Shown: positions 24,529-33,861 of the stretch, one piece after another
Layout of the letters: every line of letters begins with the position of its first letter
Numbering within the stretch: the first letter of the stretch is position 1
Source: Pseudaminobacter sp040049255
GTDB lineage: Bacteria > Pseudomonadota > Alphaproteobacteria > Rhizobiales > Rhizobiaceae
Direction of reading: 5' to 3'
NCBI RefSeq assembly: GCF_040049255.1
Contig: NZ_JBDZDR010000007.1
Coordinates: 1 to 64,000 of the forward strand
Length of the DNA stretch: 64,000 nucleotides
The notes under the pieces: model-generated
What the model was told of the DNA's origin: nothing
The model's input: only the letters and a program-made list of their open reading frames with translations
Database searches by the model: none
Translations under genes and position numbers: made by a program

Positions 24529-25167
24529 TCAGCTGTGGCGGATCTCGGTGCCCAGCACTTTCAGGCATTCCCGGATGAATGCGGCGAGCGCGGTCCAGCC
24601 CTTGGCCGACACCATCGTTCCATCGACATAGGCTTCCGTCGGCGACAGGTCGATATAGGTGCCGCCGGCAAGGGTTACCTCCGGCTCGCAGGCGCCGAGG
24701 GCCCCGACCTTCTTTCCGCGCACCACGCCGTCCACTGCAATCAGGATCTGAACGCCGTGGCAGATGGTGAAAATGGGCTTTTGTTCCTCGTGGAAGTGAC
24801 GGACGATCGCCTGGACCCGCTTGTCCGTGCGGATGTATTCCGGGCCGCGCCCGCCGGCGCAGTAGACCGCGTGATACTGGTCGAGCTGCCGTTCGGCTTC
24901 CGAGAATGTCTTGTTGATCAGGGCGTAGTGACCCAGTTTTTCCGTATAGGTCTGGTCGCCTTCGAAGTCGTGCAGCGACGTCTTGATCAGGTCGCCGGCA
25001 TTCTTGTCGGGGCAGACGACATGTACGGTGTGTCCCACCGCTTCCATGGCCTGCTGGAATACGTAGATCTCGTACTCCTCGGTGAATTCACCGGTCAGCA
25101 TCAGTATTTTCTTGCCTGGCAAAATGAAGTCCTCCTCCAGTTCGGGTATGCGGGACGGCAAAGCCAC
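24529..25167 (-). CDS. DJ-1/PfpI family protein
   Basis: This is a 212-residue member of the glutamine-amidotransferase-like DJ-1/PfpI family. It begins with KKILMLTGEFTEEYEIYVFQ, has AVYCAGGRGPEYIRTD before the active region and the nucleophile cysteine in IFTICHGVQIL. Members act as deglycases, hydratases or proteases, so no specific reaction can be given. It lies 22 bases downstream of the ABC substrate-binding protein gene and ends the leftward operon, suggesting that it acts on the imported compound or a reactive aldehyde from it. Confidence 0.88.
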   Translation of the reverse strand: MALPSRIPELEEDFILPGKKILMLTGEFTEEYEIYVFQQAMEAVGHTVHVVCPDKNAGDLIKTSLHDFEGDQTYTEKLGHYALINKTFSEAERQLDQYHAVYCAGGRGPEYIRTDKRVQAIVRHFHEEQKPIFTICHGVQILIAVDGVVRGKKVGALGACEPEVTLAGGTYIDLSPTEAYVDGTMVSAKGWTALAAFIRECLKVLGTEIRHS

Positions 25168-25189
25168 CGTCCCGCTTTTGGTTGGGTGC

Positions 25190-26143
25190 TCAGAAGGGTG
25201 AATCCGGGAAGTAGAATTCCTCGGCGTTCTGCTGGGTGATCAGCGGCGCGTCGAGCTTGACGGCGCCGCGCACCGGCGCATGCCCCACGAGATTGGCGAC
25301 GGTCATGTAGACGGCCGTCTTGATCATCGACGGCGGATAGGGCGTCTCGACCGGCGTCACCGGATCGCCGTCGATGACCTTCTTGACGATTTCCTTCATG
25401 CCGTTGCCGCCAAGCGCATACTTGATCTCGCTGCGTCCCGATTCCTTGACGGCCTCGAGCACGCCAAGCAGCATGTCGTCGTCATTGGCCCAGACCGCAT
25501 CGATATGCGGATATTTGGCCAGATAATCCTGCATCAGCTTGAAGGCGTCATCGCTGTTCCAGTTGGCATACTGGATATCCAGGATCTTGAGGTCGGAGCC
25601 TTCGATGCCTTCCTGAAAACCTTTGATGCGTTCGTCGTCGATGACCGTCGGGATGCCGCGAAGCACCACGAGATTGCCCTTGCCACCGAGCTTGTCGACC
25701 AGATACTTCGCCGTGTTCTTGCCCACGGCGATATTGTCGCCGGCGACATAGAGGTCCTGGATGGTCGGGTCGTTGAGGCCGCGGTCGACGACCGTGATGA
25801 AGGTGCCCGCGTCCTTGACGGCCTTCACCGGCATCGTCAGCTCCTCGGAGGTGTGCGGGAGAATGACCAGCGCATCGAGCTTGCGGCCCGCCGAGAGATC
25901 TTCAAGCGCACTCACCTGCGCGCTGGCCGACGGCGAGGTCTTCACGACCACTTCTACCGTGTCCGCAAAGGCGGCATTGATTTCCTTGGCCGCAGCCTGT
26001 GCGTGGTAGACAACGCCCGCGGTCCAGCCGTGGTCGGCTGCCGGGATCGACACGGCGACGACCTTCTTCTCGGCCGCCCAGGCCTGCCCGGCGACCAGCA
26101 GTGCGCCCAGCGCGGCCGTCGCAATCCAACTTGCTCTCAACAT
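25190..26143 (-). CDS. Sugar-type ABC transporter substrate-binding protein
   Basis: This is a 317-residue periplasmic binding protein of the RbsB-like type 1 fold. A signal peptide (LRASWIATAALGALLVAGQAWA) is followed by KKVVAVSIPAADHGWTAGVV. VWANDDDMLLGVLEAV and YALGGNGMKEIVKKVIDG correspond to the hinge and second lobe of sugar-binding proteins. The ATG at 26143 has GGGAGG upstream. The ligand is unknown. It is the third transport gene of the operon after ATPase and permease. Confidence 0.9.
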   Translation of the reverse strand: MLRASWIATAALGALLVAGQAWAAEKKVVAVSIPAADHGWTAGVVYHAQAAAKEINAAFADTVEVVVKTSPSASAQVSALEDLSAGRKLDALVILPHTSEELTMPVKAVKDAGTFITVVDRGLNDPTIQDLYVAGDNIAVGKNTAKYLVDKLGGKGNLVVLRGIPTVIDDERIKGFQEGIEGSDLKILDIQYANWNSDDAFKLMQDYLAKYPHIDAVWANDDDMLLGVLEAVKESGRSEIKYALGGNGMKEIVKKVIDGDPVTPVETPYPPSMIKTAVYMTVANLVGHAPVRGAVKLDAPLITQQNAEEFYFPDSPF

Positions 26144-26202
26144 TGATACCTCCCTTTGAAATGGACCGATTGAAAACGGCACCCGCCTGGTCCGAACGCG
26201 GG

Positions 26203-27195
26203 CTACTTGGAAAACCTCTGGATGAGCATGGCGATGATGATGATGACCCCCTGCACCGCGGCCACGAGGTACTCGGAAACGAAGTCCGAAAGCACCATCA
26301 GGTTGGCGATGAGTTCGAGGATGACGGCTCCGGCAACGGTCCCCCATACCCGCCCCTTGCCGCCTCGCAACGCCGTGCCGCCGATGACGACGGCGGTAAT
26401 GACCTGCAGCTCCCACAGAACACCGGTGGTCGGCGTTGCGGCGCCCAGGCGGGGCACGTAGCAGATGGCCGCGATCGCGACGCACACACCCTGGATCAGG
26501 TAGGCCAGGGTCCGGGTCTTGATGACGGAAATTCCCGAATAGCGGGCCACGTCCTCGTTGGCGCCGACGGCGGCACATTTGCGGCCGTACTTCATCCTGT
26601 AGAGGATGAAGGAGCCGACCGCCGCCACCGCAAGCGAGATGAGGATCGGCACTGGAATACCCACCACCGTGCCGAAATAGACCGGCCGATAGGCTTCGCG
26701 CAGGGTGCGGTCGATCGGGATCGTTCCCCCGTCGGACATGTAGGTGATCAGCGCGCGGAAGATACCCATCGTTCCCAACGTGGCGATGAACGGCTCTATC
26801 CTGCCGACCGTGACGATCAGGCCGTTGGCCAATCCACATGCTCCTCCGGCGACAATGGCGATCGCCATGCCCGCGGGAATGGCCCAGGCGCCATAACTGG
26901 GAGCCATCATGTTCATGAACATGATGGTGATGCCGGTGATGAACGCAGCCATGGAGCCGACGGAAAGATCGAGACCGCCGGACGAGATCACGAATGTCGC
27001 GCCCACGGCGATGATCGCAATGAAGGCGCTACGGGTGATGACATTGCCGAGATTGGTGGCCGAGAGGAAATCGGGATTGATCGCAAAGCCGATGACCAGG
27101 AGCGCGGCAAGGGCGAGGAACGGCCCAGCATCGGCCCAGGTGACAAAAAATTCCTTGTCGCGCGCGAGACGGGCGGTCTGGCTGATGGTTGTCAT
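26203..27195 (-). CDS. Sugar-type ABC transporter permease
   Basis: This is a 330-residue integral membrane protein of the RbsC/XylH family with about eight to ten helices. The signature region GGLDLSVGSMAAF follows TFVISS, and NGLIVTVGRIEPFIATLGTM is the typical EAA-like cytoplasmic segment. The ATG at 27195 overlaps the stop of the ATPase gene (ATGA), so the two subunits are coupled in translation. Confidence 0.93.
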   Translation of the reverse strand: MTTISQTARLARDKEFFVTWADAGPFLALAALLVIGFAINPDFLSATNLGNVITRSAFIAIIAVGATFVISSGGLDLSVGSMAAFITGITIMFMNMMAPSYGAWAIPAGMAIAIVAGGACGLANGLIVTVGRIEPFIATLGTMGIFRALITYMSDGGTIPIDRTLREAYRPVYFGTVVGIPVPILISLAVAAVGSFILYRMKYGRKCAAVGANEDVARYSGISVIKTRTLAYLIQGVCVAIAAICYVPRLGAATPTTGVLWELQVITAVVIGGTALRGGKGRVWGTVAGAVILELIANLMVLSDFVSEYLVAAVQGVIIIIAMLIQRFSK

Positions 27196-28787
27196 GATCT
27201 CCCCCCTCGGGCGACGCTTCCGGCGCCAGCATCGCTGGTCGCCAACAATGCAATGTTCTTTTCGGTCATCTCGTCTCCGGAGACTTCGCCCGTGATCCGC
27301 CCTTGGCGCATGACCAGGATGCGGTCGCAGATGCCGATCAGCTCCTGCATCTCGGACGAGATGACGATGCAGGCCTTGCCCTGGGCGACGAGCTGCTGGA
27401 TGAAGGCGTAGATTTGCGCCTTGTTGGCGATGTCGATGCCGCGTGTCGGCTCGTCGATGATGACGACCGACGGATCGGTCAGGAGCACTTTGGCGAGCAG
27501 CAGTTTTTGCTGGTTGCCGCCCGAAAGCTGGCCGGCCCTGGCGCGCATGCTCTTCAGGCGGATGTCGTAGTTCTCCACCGCCTCCGCGAGCGCCTCGGCC
27601 TCCCGGGCACGGCGCATGTAAAACCCTGGATGGAAGCGGGCGAGCGCCGAGAGCGTCAGATTCGCAGCAAGGCGTTCCTGCAGCAAGAGGCCCTTGCCCT
27701 TGCGATCCTCCGTCAGATAGCCGATGCCTGCCTCGATCGCTTCGCGCTGGGAGCGGATGTGGATGGGCTTGCCGTTCAGCTCCACATCCGCAACCGCGGG
27801 GCGCAATCCCACGATGCCCTCGAACAGCTCGGTCCGGCCGGCGCCGATCATGCCGGCGAAGCCAAGGATCTCGCCCTTGTGGACGGTGAAGGAGATGTTT
27901 TCGGCAAATCCCGCGACACGGGCGTTCCGGACGCTGAGGATCGCCTCGGCCGTCTTGAACGCTCCCTTCGGGGGGTAGAGCGCCGCCAGCTCGCGGCCGA
28001 CCATGAGCTGCGCCATCTCCATCTGGCTCAGCGTGCGGCCCGGATAGGTGCCAACCATCTTGCCATCGCGCAATACGGTCACCCGATCGGCCAGCCTCTG
28101 CACTTCGTCGAGCCGGTGGCTGATGTAGAGAACGGCGATGCCCTCGGACTTCAGGCGAAAGATGATCTCGAGAAGCCTCTCGACTTCTTCGCCGGTCAGC
28201 ACCGCCGTGGGCTCGTCGAAAATCACGAGCTTGTGGTGATCGAGCAGCGCGCGGGCGATCTGAACGAGCTGCCGATCCGCCAGCGCCACGTTCCGCACGA
28301 GCGCGTTGGGAGAAATGTGGCATCCGAGCTCTGCGAGCTTTTCCGCCGTCCTGCGCCTCATCGTGCGGTCGTCGACCATGCCGTTCCGGGTCAACTCCTG
28401 TCCGAGGAAGACGTTTTCGGCGACGGTCAATCCATCGGCAAGGAGGATCTCCTGGTGGACGAGCGCAATTCCGGCATCTTGCGCCGCATGCGGATTGGCG
28501 AAGCTGACCGGCTTGCCCTCCAGGAACAGAGCCCCGTCCGTCGGGTCGGCATAGCCGGACAAGAGGCGCATCAAGGTCGACTTGCCCGCGCCGTTTTCTC
28601 CGATGATGGCGTGTATTTCACCGGGAACGATGTCCAGCGAGATGTCCGACAGAACCGTTACCGCGCCATACTGCTTGCCTAAGCCCTCCGCGCGCAGCAA
28701 CGCCGAGGCATGCTGCCCAGTGCTGCGGCTGACGTCATGAGACGGCGTGTGGTCCTCAAGCACGTCGACGCTCTCGGCAGCGGACAT
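27192..28787 (-). CDS. Sugar-type ABC transporter ATP-binding protein (two ABC domains)
   Basis: This is a 531-residue tandem ATPase of the RbsA/XylG type. The first domain has GENGAGKSTLMRLLSG; its signature motif is degenerate (VALADRQLVQIARALL). The second domain lacks a clear Walker A in GFAGMIGAGRTELFEG but has LSGGNQQKLLLAKVLL and the VVIIDEPTRGID Walker B. This asymmetry is normal for the family. It begins four bases after the GntR stop codon and drives the importer encoded downstream. Confidence 0.93.
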   Translation of the reverse strand: MSAAESVDVLEDHTPSHDVSRSTGQHASALLRAEGLGKQYGAVTVLSDISLDIVPGEIHAIIGENGAGKSTLMRLLSGYADPTDGALFLEGKPVSFANPHAAQDAGIALVHQEILLADGLTVAENVFLGQELTRNGMVDDRTMRRRTAEKLAELGCHISPNALVRNVALADRQLVQIARALLDHHKLVIFDEPTAVLTGEEVERLLEIIFRLKSEGIAVLYISHRLDEVQRLADRVTVLRDGKMVGTYPGRTLSQMEMAQLMVGRELAALYPPKGAFKTAEAILSVRNARVAGFAENISFTVHKGEILGFAGMIGAGRTELFEGIVGLRPAVADVELNGKPIHIRSQREAIEAGIGYLTEDRKGKGLLLQERLAANLTLSALARFHPGFYMRRAREAEALAEAVENYDIRLKSMRARAGQLSGGNQQKLLLAKVLLTDPSVVIIDEPTRGIDIANKAQIYAFIQQLVAQGKACIVISSEMQELIGICDRILVMRQGRITGEVSGDEMTEKNIALLATSDAGAGSVARGGRS

Positions 28788-28791
28788 CGAC

Positions 28792-29490
28792 TCAGTCCCG
28801 CTCGAATGCCGGCAGCAGCCGGTCTCGCGAACGCTCGATGTGAAGGCGCATGGCTTTTGCTGCGGCTTCAGGGTCGCGGGCCGCAAACGCATCGAGCAGG
28901 GCCTGGTGCTCGTCCAGCGCCTCTTCGGTGACGCGCCAATGGAACATCAGGCGGAAAATATGGAAATGGGTGTGCTGGAAGCTCAGCGTCTGCCGGATGA
29001 GCTGATTTCCGGCGAACTCCATGATCTTGTCGTGAAAGACCCCATCCTGACGGGCAAAGGTGGAATAGTGGAGGCGCTCGTCCTTGTCGTCGCGGCGGGC
29101 CATCACTCCGGCAGCGTCCTGCAGGACCTTGAGCTTCTCCTCATCCATTGAGGCCGCTGCCTTTGCAGCCCCATCCGGCTCCAGAAGCAGGCGCAGCTCG
29201 TAAAGCTCGTCAAAGCGGCGCCGCGTGATCTGCGGCGCGGCCCGATAGCCCACCAGATGCGTCTTGACCACCAGCCCTTCGCCTTCCAGGCGCCCCAGCG
29301 CCTCGCGAATGGGCGTGTGGGAAACATTGAACTGCTTGACGAGCGTGTCGACGGTGATCCGCTCGCCCGGAGCGATCTTCAGCGACATGAGCTGCGCAAA
29401 GATCGCCTCATACACGTCATCCGAGAGACTGTTGGCGCGATGGATATGATGGGTTCCATCGGGCGCATCCGAAAGCCTGGGTGAATTCAT
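28792..29490 (-). CDS. GntR-family transcriptional regulator, FCD (FadR-like) type
   Basis: This is a 232-residue regulator. The N-terminal winged HTH includes DDVYEAIFAQLMSLKIAPGE and SHTPIREALGRLEGEGLV. The C-terminal FCD domain (DELYELRLLLEPDGAAKAAA onward) is all-helical and binds small carboxylates, usually through metal-bound histidines such as those in FHDKIMEFAGN and HTHFHIF. It heads the ABC importer operon and is divergent from the alcohol dehydrogenase gene, so it probably controls both directions from the 29491-29890 region. Confidence 0.93.
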   Translation of the reverse strand: MNSPRLSDAPDGTHHIHRANSLSDDVYEAIFAQLMSLKIAPGERITVDTLVKQFNVSHTPIREALGRLEGEGLVVKTHLVGYRAAPQITRRRFDELYELRLLLEPDGAAKAAASMDEEKLKVLQDAAGVMARRDDKDERLHYSTFARQDGVFHDKIMEFAGNQLIRQTLSFQHTHFHIFRLMFHWRVTEEALDEHQALLDAFAARDPEAAAKAMRLHIERSRDRLLPAFERD

Positions 29491-29890
29491 GACCTGCCGT
29501 CTTTTTTCGTCTTGACAGGTCGCATCGCTAGCATGGATGCTTCGCGTAATGCAATACTATATCCTATACGATTTTATATAGGAGACGATTTTATTTCTGC
29601 TCCGGGCGCGCTCTGCGCTCGCCAGCGGTTCTCTTGGAGGAGAGTTCTGCCTTGAAAAAACTAGCTTTTCCCTGGTTTCCATTGGCTCGCGGTTCAGCGC
29701 TGGGCCAATTTCCCGTAGCCTTGCTGCGCTTGCTGAATGCCACGGTCCGGATAGCCCCCTACGCGACCAAGGCCGCAGCCTTGATGCTTGCGGCACCATT
29801 TCGGCTGCGCGCCACGGCCAATCTCAAGCCGTGGGCTGCCGCCCTTCCGAGATCACGTGCTCTTTCCCCCGCCTTCGAAGGAAATCGATA
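29491..29890. promoter_or_regulatory. Divergent promoter region of the catabolic locus
   Basis: This 400-bp region separates the GntR gene from the alcohol dehydrogenase gene. The A+T-rich part near 29550-29590 is the likely promoter zone and holds an inverted repeat (listed separately). The right part contains a possible small ORF at 29652-29891. Confidence 0.55.
29562..29583. promoter_or_regulatory. Candidate GntR/FCD operator
   Basis: TCCTATA at 29562-29568 and TATAGGA at 29577-29583 are exact reverse complements with eight bases between them, inside an A+T-rich stretch 70 bp upstream of the GntR start. The location suits autoregulation and control of the divergent operon. Confidence 0.45.
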
Positions 29891-29891
29891 A
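29652..29891 (+). CDS. Possible 79-codon small protein coupled to the alcohol dehydrogenase gene
   Basis: A TTG at 29652 is preceded by GGAGGAG at eight bases spacing, an unusually good ribosome binding site. The frame runs 79 codons and its TAA overlaps the ATG of the dehydrogenase gene (TAATG). The product would be basic and rich in Ala and Leu, beginning LKKLAFPWFPLARG. I recognise no family. It may be a translated leader that couples translation into the operon, or chance. Confidence 0.3.
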   Translation: MKKLAFPWFPLARGSALGQFPVALLRLLNATVRIAPYATKAAALMLAAPFRLRATANLKPWAAALPRSRALSPAFEGNR

Positions 29892-31117
29892 TGACGCTCT
29901 ATGCCGCCATGAGGCTGCCGCGGGAGATTCTGTTTGGACAAGGCCAGCGCCGGGCATTGCCCAGCGTCGCCCTGAAGCACGGCAAGCGGGCCTTGATCTG
30001 TACCGACGAGCGCTTTGCAGGCACCGAGCTCTTCGCCGAAATATTGCAAGGGCTGAAGGCAGCAGCAATCGATGCTGTCGTCTACGATCGTGTCTTGCCT
30101 GACGTTCCCCGTGACACGGTCGCCTCATGCGTGGAGGAGGTTCGCTCCTTCCTTCCGGATATGGTGATGGGCATCGGCGGCGGCAGTTGCCTGGACATGG
30201 CCAAGTGCGCGGCATTGCTGCTCACGCATGGGGGCGCGCTCCCGGACTATTATGGGGAGTTCAAGGTGCCTGGCCCGATCTTGCCGGTCATCGCGGTGCC
30301 GACGACCTCTGGCACCGGATCGGAAGTGACGCCGGTGGCCGTGATCTCCGATCCCGACCGAACGCTGAAGGTGGGGATTTCCAGCCCCCATCTCATCGCC
30401 TCCTGCGCCATCTGCGATCCCGACCTGACTTTGACATGCCCGGCGGGTTTGACGGCGATAGCGGGCGCCGACGCGCTGACGCATGCCATCGAGGCCTTCA
30501 CTGCCGCAAGGCGCGGCAACGGCCACGAGCTCGCCCAGCGGCACGTCTTCGTCGGCAAGAATGCCATGAGCGACCATTTTGCGCTGCTTGCGATCAGGCT
30601 GCTCGGGCGCAGCCTGGAAAAGGCATGCCGCGATGGCTCCGACGAGGCGGCCCGCGCCGATGTGATGATGGGCGCTCTTGCCGCCGGCTGCGCCTTCGGC
30701 ACAGCGGGAACCGCCGCCGCGCACGCCGTCCAGTACCCCGCAGGCGCCCTCACCCACACCGCGCACGGCCTGGGGGTCGCGACCATGTTGCCCTATGTGA
30801 TGAATTATAACCGGGCGGTCGCCGCCGCCGAGATCGCGCAGATCGGCGCGGCCCTGGGGCTCGACGTCACCGGCCGCGGCACCGAGGAGATGGCCGATGC
30901 GACGATTGCCGAAATCGGCAGGCTCTTCGCCGCAATAGGCATCACGCCGACTCTCGCTTCTTTGGGGCTTCCCGCCGACAAGCTCGACTGGACGGCAGAG
31001 CAAGCCCTCGGCATCGACCGGCTCATCAAGAACAACCCCCGCACCTTCGATCTCGCTGCAATGAGGCGTCTCCTCCAGGCCGCCTATGACGGCGACCTTG
31101 CCGCTTCCGCCGTCTGA
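29891..31117 (+). CDS. Iron-containing alcohol dehydrogenase
   Basis: This is a 408-residue group III alcohol dehydrogenase that oxidises a primary alcohol to an aldehyde with NAD(P). The cofactor loop is MGIGGGSCLDMAK and the next motif is PTTSGTGSEVTPVAV. Metal ligands include D and H in GADALTHAIEAFTA, and H in GALTHTAHGLGVA. The ATG at 29891 has GAAGGAA upstream. It is the first well-supported gene of the rightward operon and is followed by an aldehyde dehydrogenase after 15 bases. Confidence 0.93.
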   Translation: MTLYAAMRLPREILFGQGQRRALPSVALKHGKRALICTDERFAGTELFAEILQGLKAAAIDAVVYDRVLPDVPRDTVASCVEEVRSFLPDMVMGIGGGSCLDMAKCAALLLTHGGALPDYYGEFKVPGPILPVIAVPTTSGTGSEVTPVAVISDPDRTLKVGISSPHLIASCAICDPDLTLTCPAGLTAIAGADALTHAIEAFTAARRGNGHELAQRHVFVGKNAMSDHFALLAIRLLGRSLEKACRDGSDEAARADVMMGALAAGCAFGTAGTAAAHAVQYPAGALTHTAHGLGVATMLPYVMNYNRAVAAAEIAQIGAALGLDVTGRGTEEMADATIAEIGRLFAAIGITPTLASLGLPADKLDWTAEQALGIDRLIKNNPRTFDLAAMRRLLQAAYDGDLAASAV

Positions 31118-31132
31118 CAATCAGGACCTCCG

Positions 31133-32608
31133 ATGAACATTTCCCATCAGTCTGCCCATCAACACGACATCAGCGCCTTTTCGCGCGGCCTCTATATAGA
31201 CGGCGAATGGCGTCCGTCCGGAAGCGGAGAGCTGATCGAGGTCGTCGATCCTTCGACTGAAGCCGTGATCGCCGCGGTTCCGGACGCGACCCTCGAAGAC
31301 GCCGCAGCAGCCGTCGAGGCGGCCGCCAGGGCTGCCGCCGGCTGGCGCGAGACGGCACCGCGCAAGCGCTCCGAGATCCTCCGGCGCTGTTTCGAGCTCA
31401 TGGTCGAGCGATCGGAAATGCTCGCGACCCTGATTTCGCTGGAAAACGGCAAGGCGCTGCGCGATGCGCGCGGCGAGGTCGCCTATGCCGCGGAGTTCTT
31501 TCGCTGGAACGCGGAAGAAGCAGTCCGCATCACGGGCGAATACGCAATCGCGCCCGGCGGCACGAACCGCATAGTGGTCGACCATCAGCCGATCGGCATC
31601 TGCGTGCTCATCACGCCGTGGAATTTCCCGGCCGCGATGGCGACCCGCAAGATCGCGCCGGCTCTCGCGGCCGGCTGCACGGTAATCCTCAAGCCTGCCA
31701 GTGAAACGCCGCTGACCGCCTTTGCGCTCGCGGCCCTCTACGAGGAAGCCGGCGTTCCGCCAGGCGTCGTCAACGTTCTGACGACGTCGCGGCCCGGCCC
31801 CCTCACTGCGGCGATGCTGGCCGATCCTCGCGTGCGCAAGCTGTCCTTTACCGGATCGACCGGCGTTGGCCGGGTGCTGCTCGCGGAGGCCGCGAAGAAC
31901 GTCATCTCCTGCTCGATGGAGCTTGGCGGAAATGCGCCATTCATCGTCTTCGACGATGCCGATCTTGAGGCCGCGCTCGATGGCGCCATGATCGCCAAGA
32001 TGCGCAATGCCGGCGAAGCCTGCACGGCGGCAAACCGCATCTATGTCCAATCGGGCATCTACCAGGCCTTTGCGGAAGGCCTGCGAAGCCGCATGGCAGC
32101 TTTGAGGGTGGGAGCCGGCGTCGACAGCGCGACGGAATGCGGCCCCATGATCACGCGCAGGGCGGTCGAAAAGCTCGACCGCCTGGTGACCGACGCCGTC
32201 TCCCGCGGCGCGCAGGTTCTTTGCGGCGGCGTCGTTCCTGAAGGAAGCGGTTTCTTCTACCCGCCAACCGTCCTGTCGGACGTGCCAGCCGATGCCGAGA
32301 TGGCGCATGAGGAGATATTCGGACCTGTCGCGCCGCTTTCGCGCTTCGATAGCGAGGATGAAGTCATCGCCAAGGCAAACGACACCGAATATGGCCTTGT
32401 CGCTTACATCTACACGCGCGATCTTGCGCGCGGAATGCAGGTGGGGTCAAAGATCGAAGCGGGCATGATCGCCCTCAACCGGGGGCTCGTGTCCGATCCG
32501 GCTGCGCCATTCGGGGGGATGAAGCAAAGCGGCCTGGGGCGAGAAGGCGGCCAGCACCACGGCATCGCCGAGTTCCTCGAGATGAAATACTTCGCCGCCA
32601 GCTTTTGA
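31133..32608 (+). CDS. NAD(P)-dependent aldehyde dehydrogenase, succinate-semialdehyde dehydrogenase type
   Basis: This is a 491-residue enzyme that oxidises an aldehyde to the acid. The cofactor region includes ITPWNFPAAMATRKIAPALA and LSFTGSTGVGRVLL. The general base Glu is in SMELGGNAPFIVFDD and the catalytic cysteine in AGEACTAANRIYVQ. The sequence ends with the GLGREGGQHHGIAEFLEMKY block of the GabD/DavD group. Coupled to the alcohol dehydrogenase, it should convert an alcohol through a semialdehyde to a carboxylate. Confidence 0.93.
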   Translation: MNISHQSAHQHDISAFSRGLYIDGEWRPSGSGELIEVVDPSTEAVIAAVPDATLEDAAAAVEAAARAAAGWRETAPRKRSEILRRCFELMVERSEMLATLISLENGKALRDARGEVAYAAEFFRWNAEEAVRITGEYAIAPGGTNRIVVDHQPIGICVLITPWNFPAAMATRKIAPALAAGCTVILKPASETPLTAFALAALYEEAGVPPGVVNVLTTSRPGPLTAAMLADPRVRKLSFTGSTGVGRVLLAEAAKNVISCSMELGGNAPFIVFDDADLEAALDGAMIAKMRNAGEACTAANRIYVQSGIYQAFAEGLRSRMAALRVGAGVDSATECGPMITRRAVEKLDRLVTDAVSRGAQVLCGGVVPEGSGFFYPPTVLSDVPADAEMAHEEIFGPVAPLSRFDSEDEVIAKANDTEYGLVAYIYTRDLARGMQVGSKIEAGMIALNRGLVSDPAAPFGGMKQSGLGREGGQHHGIAEFLEMKYFAASF

Positions 32609-32616
32609 GAGGGCAG

Positions 32617-33477
32617 ATGGCATCGACGACCGACCCTTTCCGCATCCGCGATCATGTTGCCGAGTTCGACGATATCGTTCGCGAAATCGTCAGCAGAAGC
32701 GAGAAGACGCGCCTGCAACTGCCCATGGTCGCCGATGTCGCCTATGGCGCCGACCCGACCGAGACCGTCGATCTCTTCTTTCCGGCCGTCCGGCAGGAAA
32801 GCATGCCGGTGCACATGTTCATCCACGGCGGCTACTGGCGGATGTTCTCCAAGCGCGACTATTCCTATGTCGCCGAAACCGTCACCAAGGCCGGGGCAAT
32901 CGCCGTCATTGTCGACTATGCCCTGATGCCGTCGGTCAGGATGGCTACAATCGTCGACCAGGTGCGACGGACAAAACGCTGGATTGTCGACCACATCGCC
33001 GAGTTCGGCGGCGACCCGGCGCGGCTGACGGTGAGCGGCCACTCCGCCGGCGCGCATCTCGCGACATTCCTGTTCAACGAAGCGGAAAGGCCATCGAGCA
33101 TACAGGCTGCGCTGCTGCTCGGCGGTCTCTACGAACTCGAGCCGCTGCAATCATCCTTCCTGCAGAGCGAGATCGGCATCACCAACGGGGAAGTCGCCAG
33201 CTTTACGCCCTTGACCCACCGGCATGACCGGAACACCAGGGTCGCGATCATGGTCGGAGCAGACGAAACCCCGCCCTTCCACGATCAGGCGGAGAAATTC
33301 GCGAACTCCCTTCGGTCGCAGGGCCTGCCGGTCTCATCCATAACTTTGGCCGGCCGCAATCATATGGATAGCGTCAGAGACCTAGGAATCGCCTCCTCCG
33401 AGGCTGGTCGGCGTTTGATGGAGGTCATAGAGCTTGGGTATGACGCAGCACCCGCGATGCACCCAAGCGTCATCTAG
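32617..33477 (+). CDS. Alpha/beta hydrolase, kynurenine-formamidase/carboxylesterase type
   Basis: This is a 286-residue serine hydrolase. The oxyanion motif HGGYWRMFSKRDYS and the nucleophile GHSAGAHLATF are those of the HGGxW arylformamidase branch. An acid residue and a histidine (RNHMDSVRDL) complete the triad region. It would split an ester or amide such as an N-formyl group. The ATG at 32617 has GAGAGGG upstream. It follows the aldehyde dehydrogenase gene by eight bases. Confidence 0.88.
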   Translation: MASTTDPFRIRDHVAEFDDIVREIVSRSEKTRLQLPMVADVAYGADPTETVDLFFPAVRQESMPVHMFIHGGYWRMFSKRDYSYVAETVTKAGAIAVIVDYALMPSVRMATIVDQVRRTKRWIVDHIAEFGGDPARLTVSGHSAGAHLATFLFNEAERPSSIQAALLLGGLYELEPLQSSFLQSEIGITNGEVASFTPLTHRHDRNTRVAIMVGADETPPFHDQAEKFANSLRSQGLPVSSITLAGRNHMDSVRDLGIASSEAGRRLMEVIELGYDAAPAMHPSVI

Positions 33478-33861
33478 TGCGGCCAGCCCGTGTTAATACT
33501 TTCCGGGACCAGACATCGTCCGGCAGTGGTGCCGAAGAGCCGTCCACGGCGAATCGGCGCCGTCTGAGCGCTGTGGGATCGTACCCGTTGTAGCCCCTGC
33601 GCCATTCTTCCCTTCGTCCGGCGTCGTCACAGCGCTCATGACAATCGGATGTCCGGTAGTCGACTGCCTTGGCACGCGCGATCTTTGTGCCACGGAACCG
33701 CTGCCGGATATAGCGGCTCTTCGCCAACAAAACCCACTAAAAGCTTTGCACGACTGCCCACGACATCTGCCATATCATTCCATCCAGTAGAATATAATTT
33801 CATCTGTTGACATTATGTACCCTTCGTGGAAGGTTCCCCGCCAACGGAGGCTAGGGGGGCC
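33478..33861. other. 384-bp gap in the catabolic region, no supported gene
   Basis: No gene is supported. A minus-strand 86-codon frame at 33470-33730 has a Cys/Arg-rich stretch but no ribosome binding site or known family. A TATAAT at 33793-33798 and a TTGACA at 33807-33812 are present but are not spaced as one promoter. The stretch probably holds the promoter for the next operon, beginning at 33862. Confidence 0.35.
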
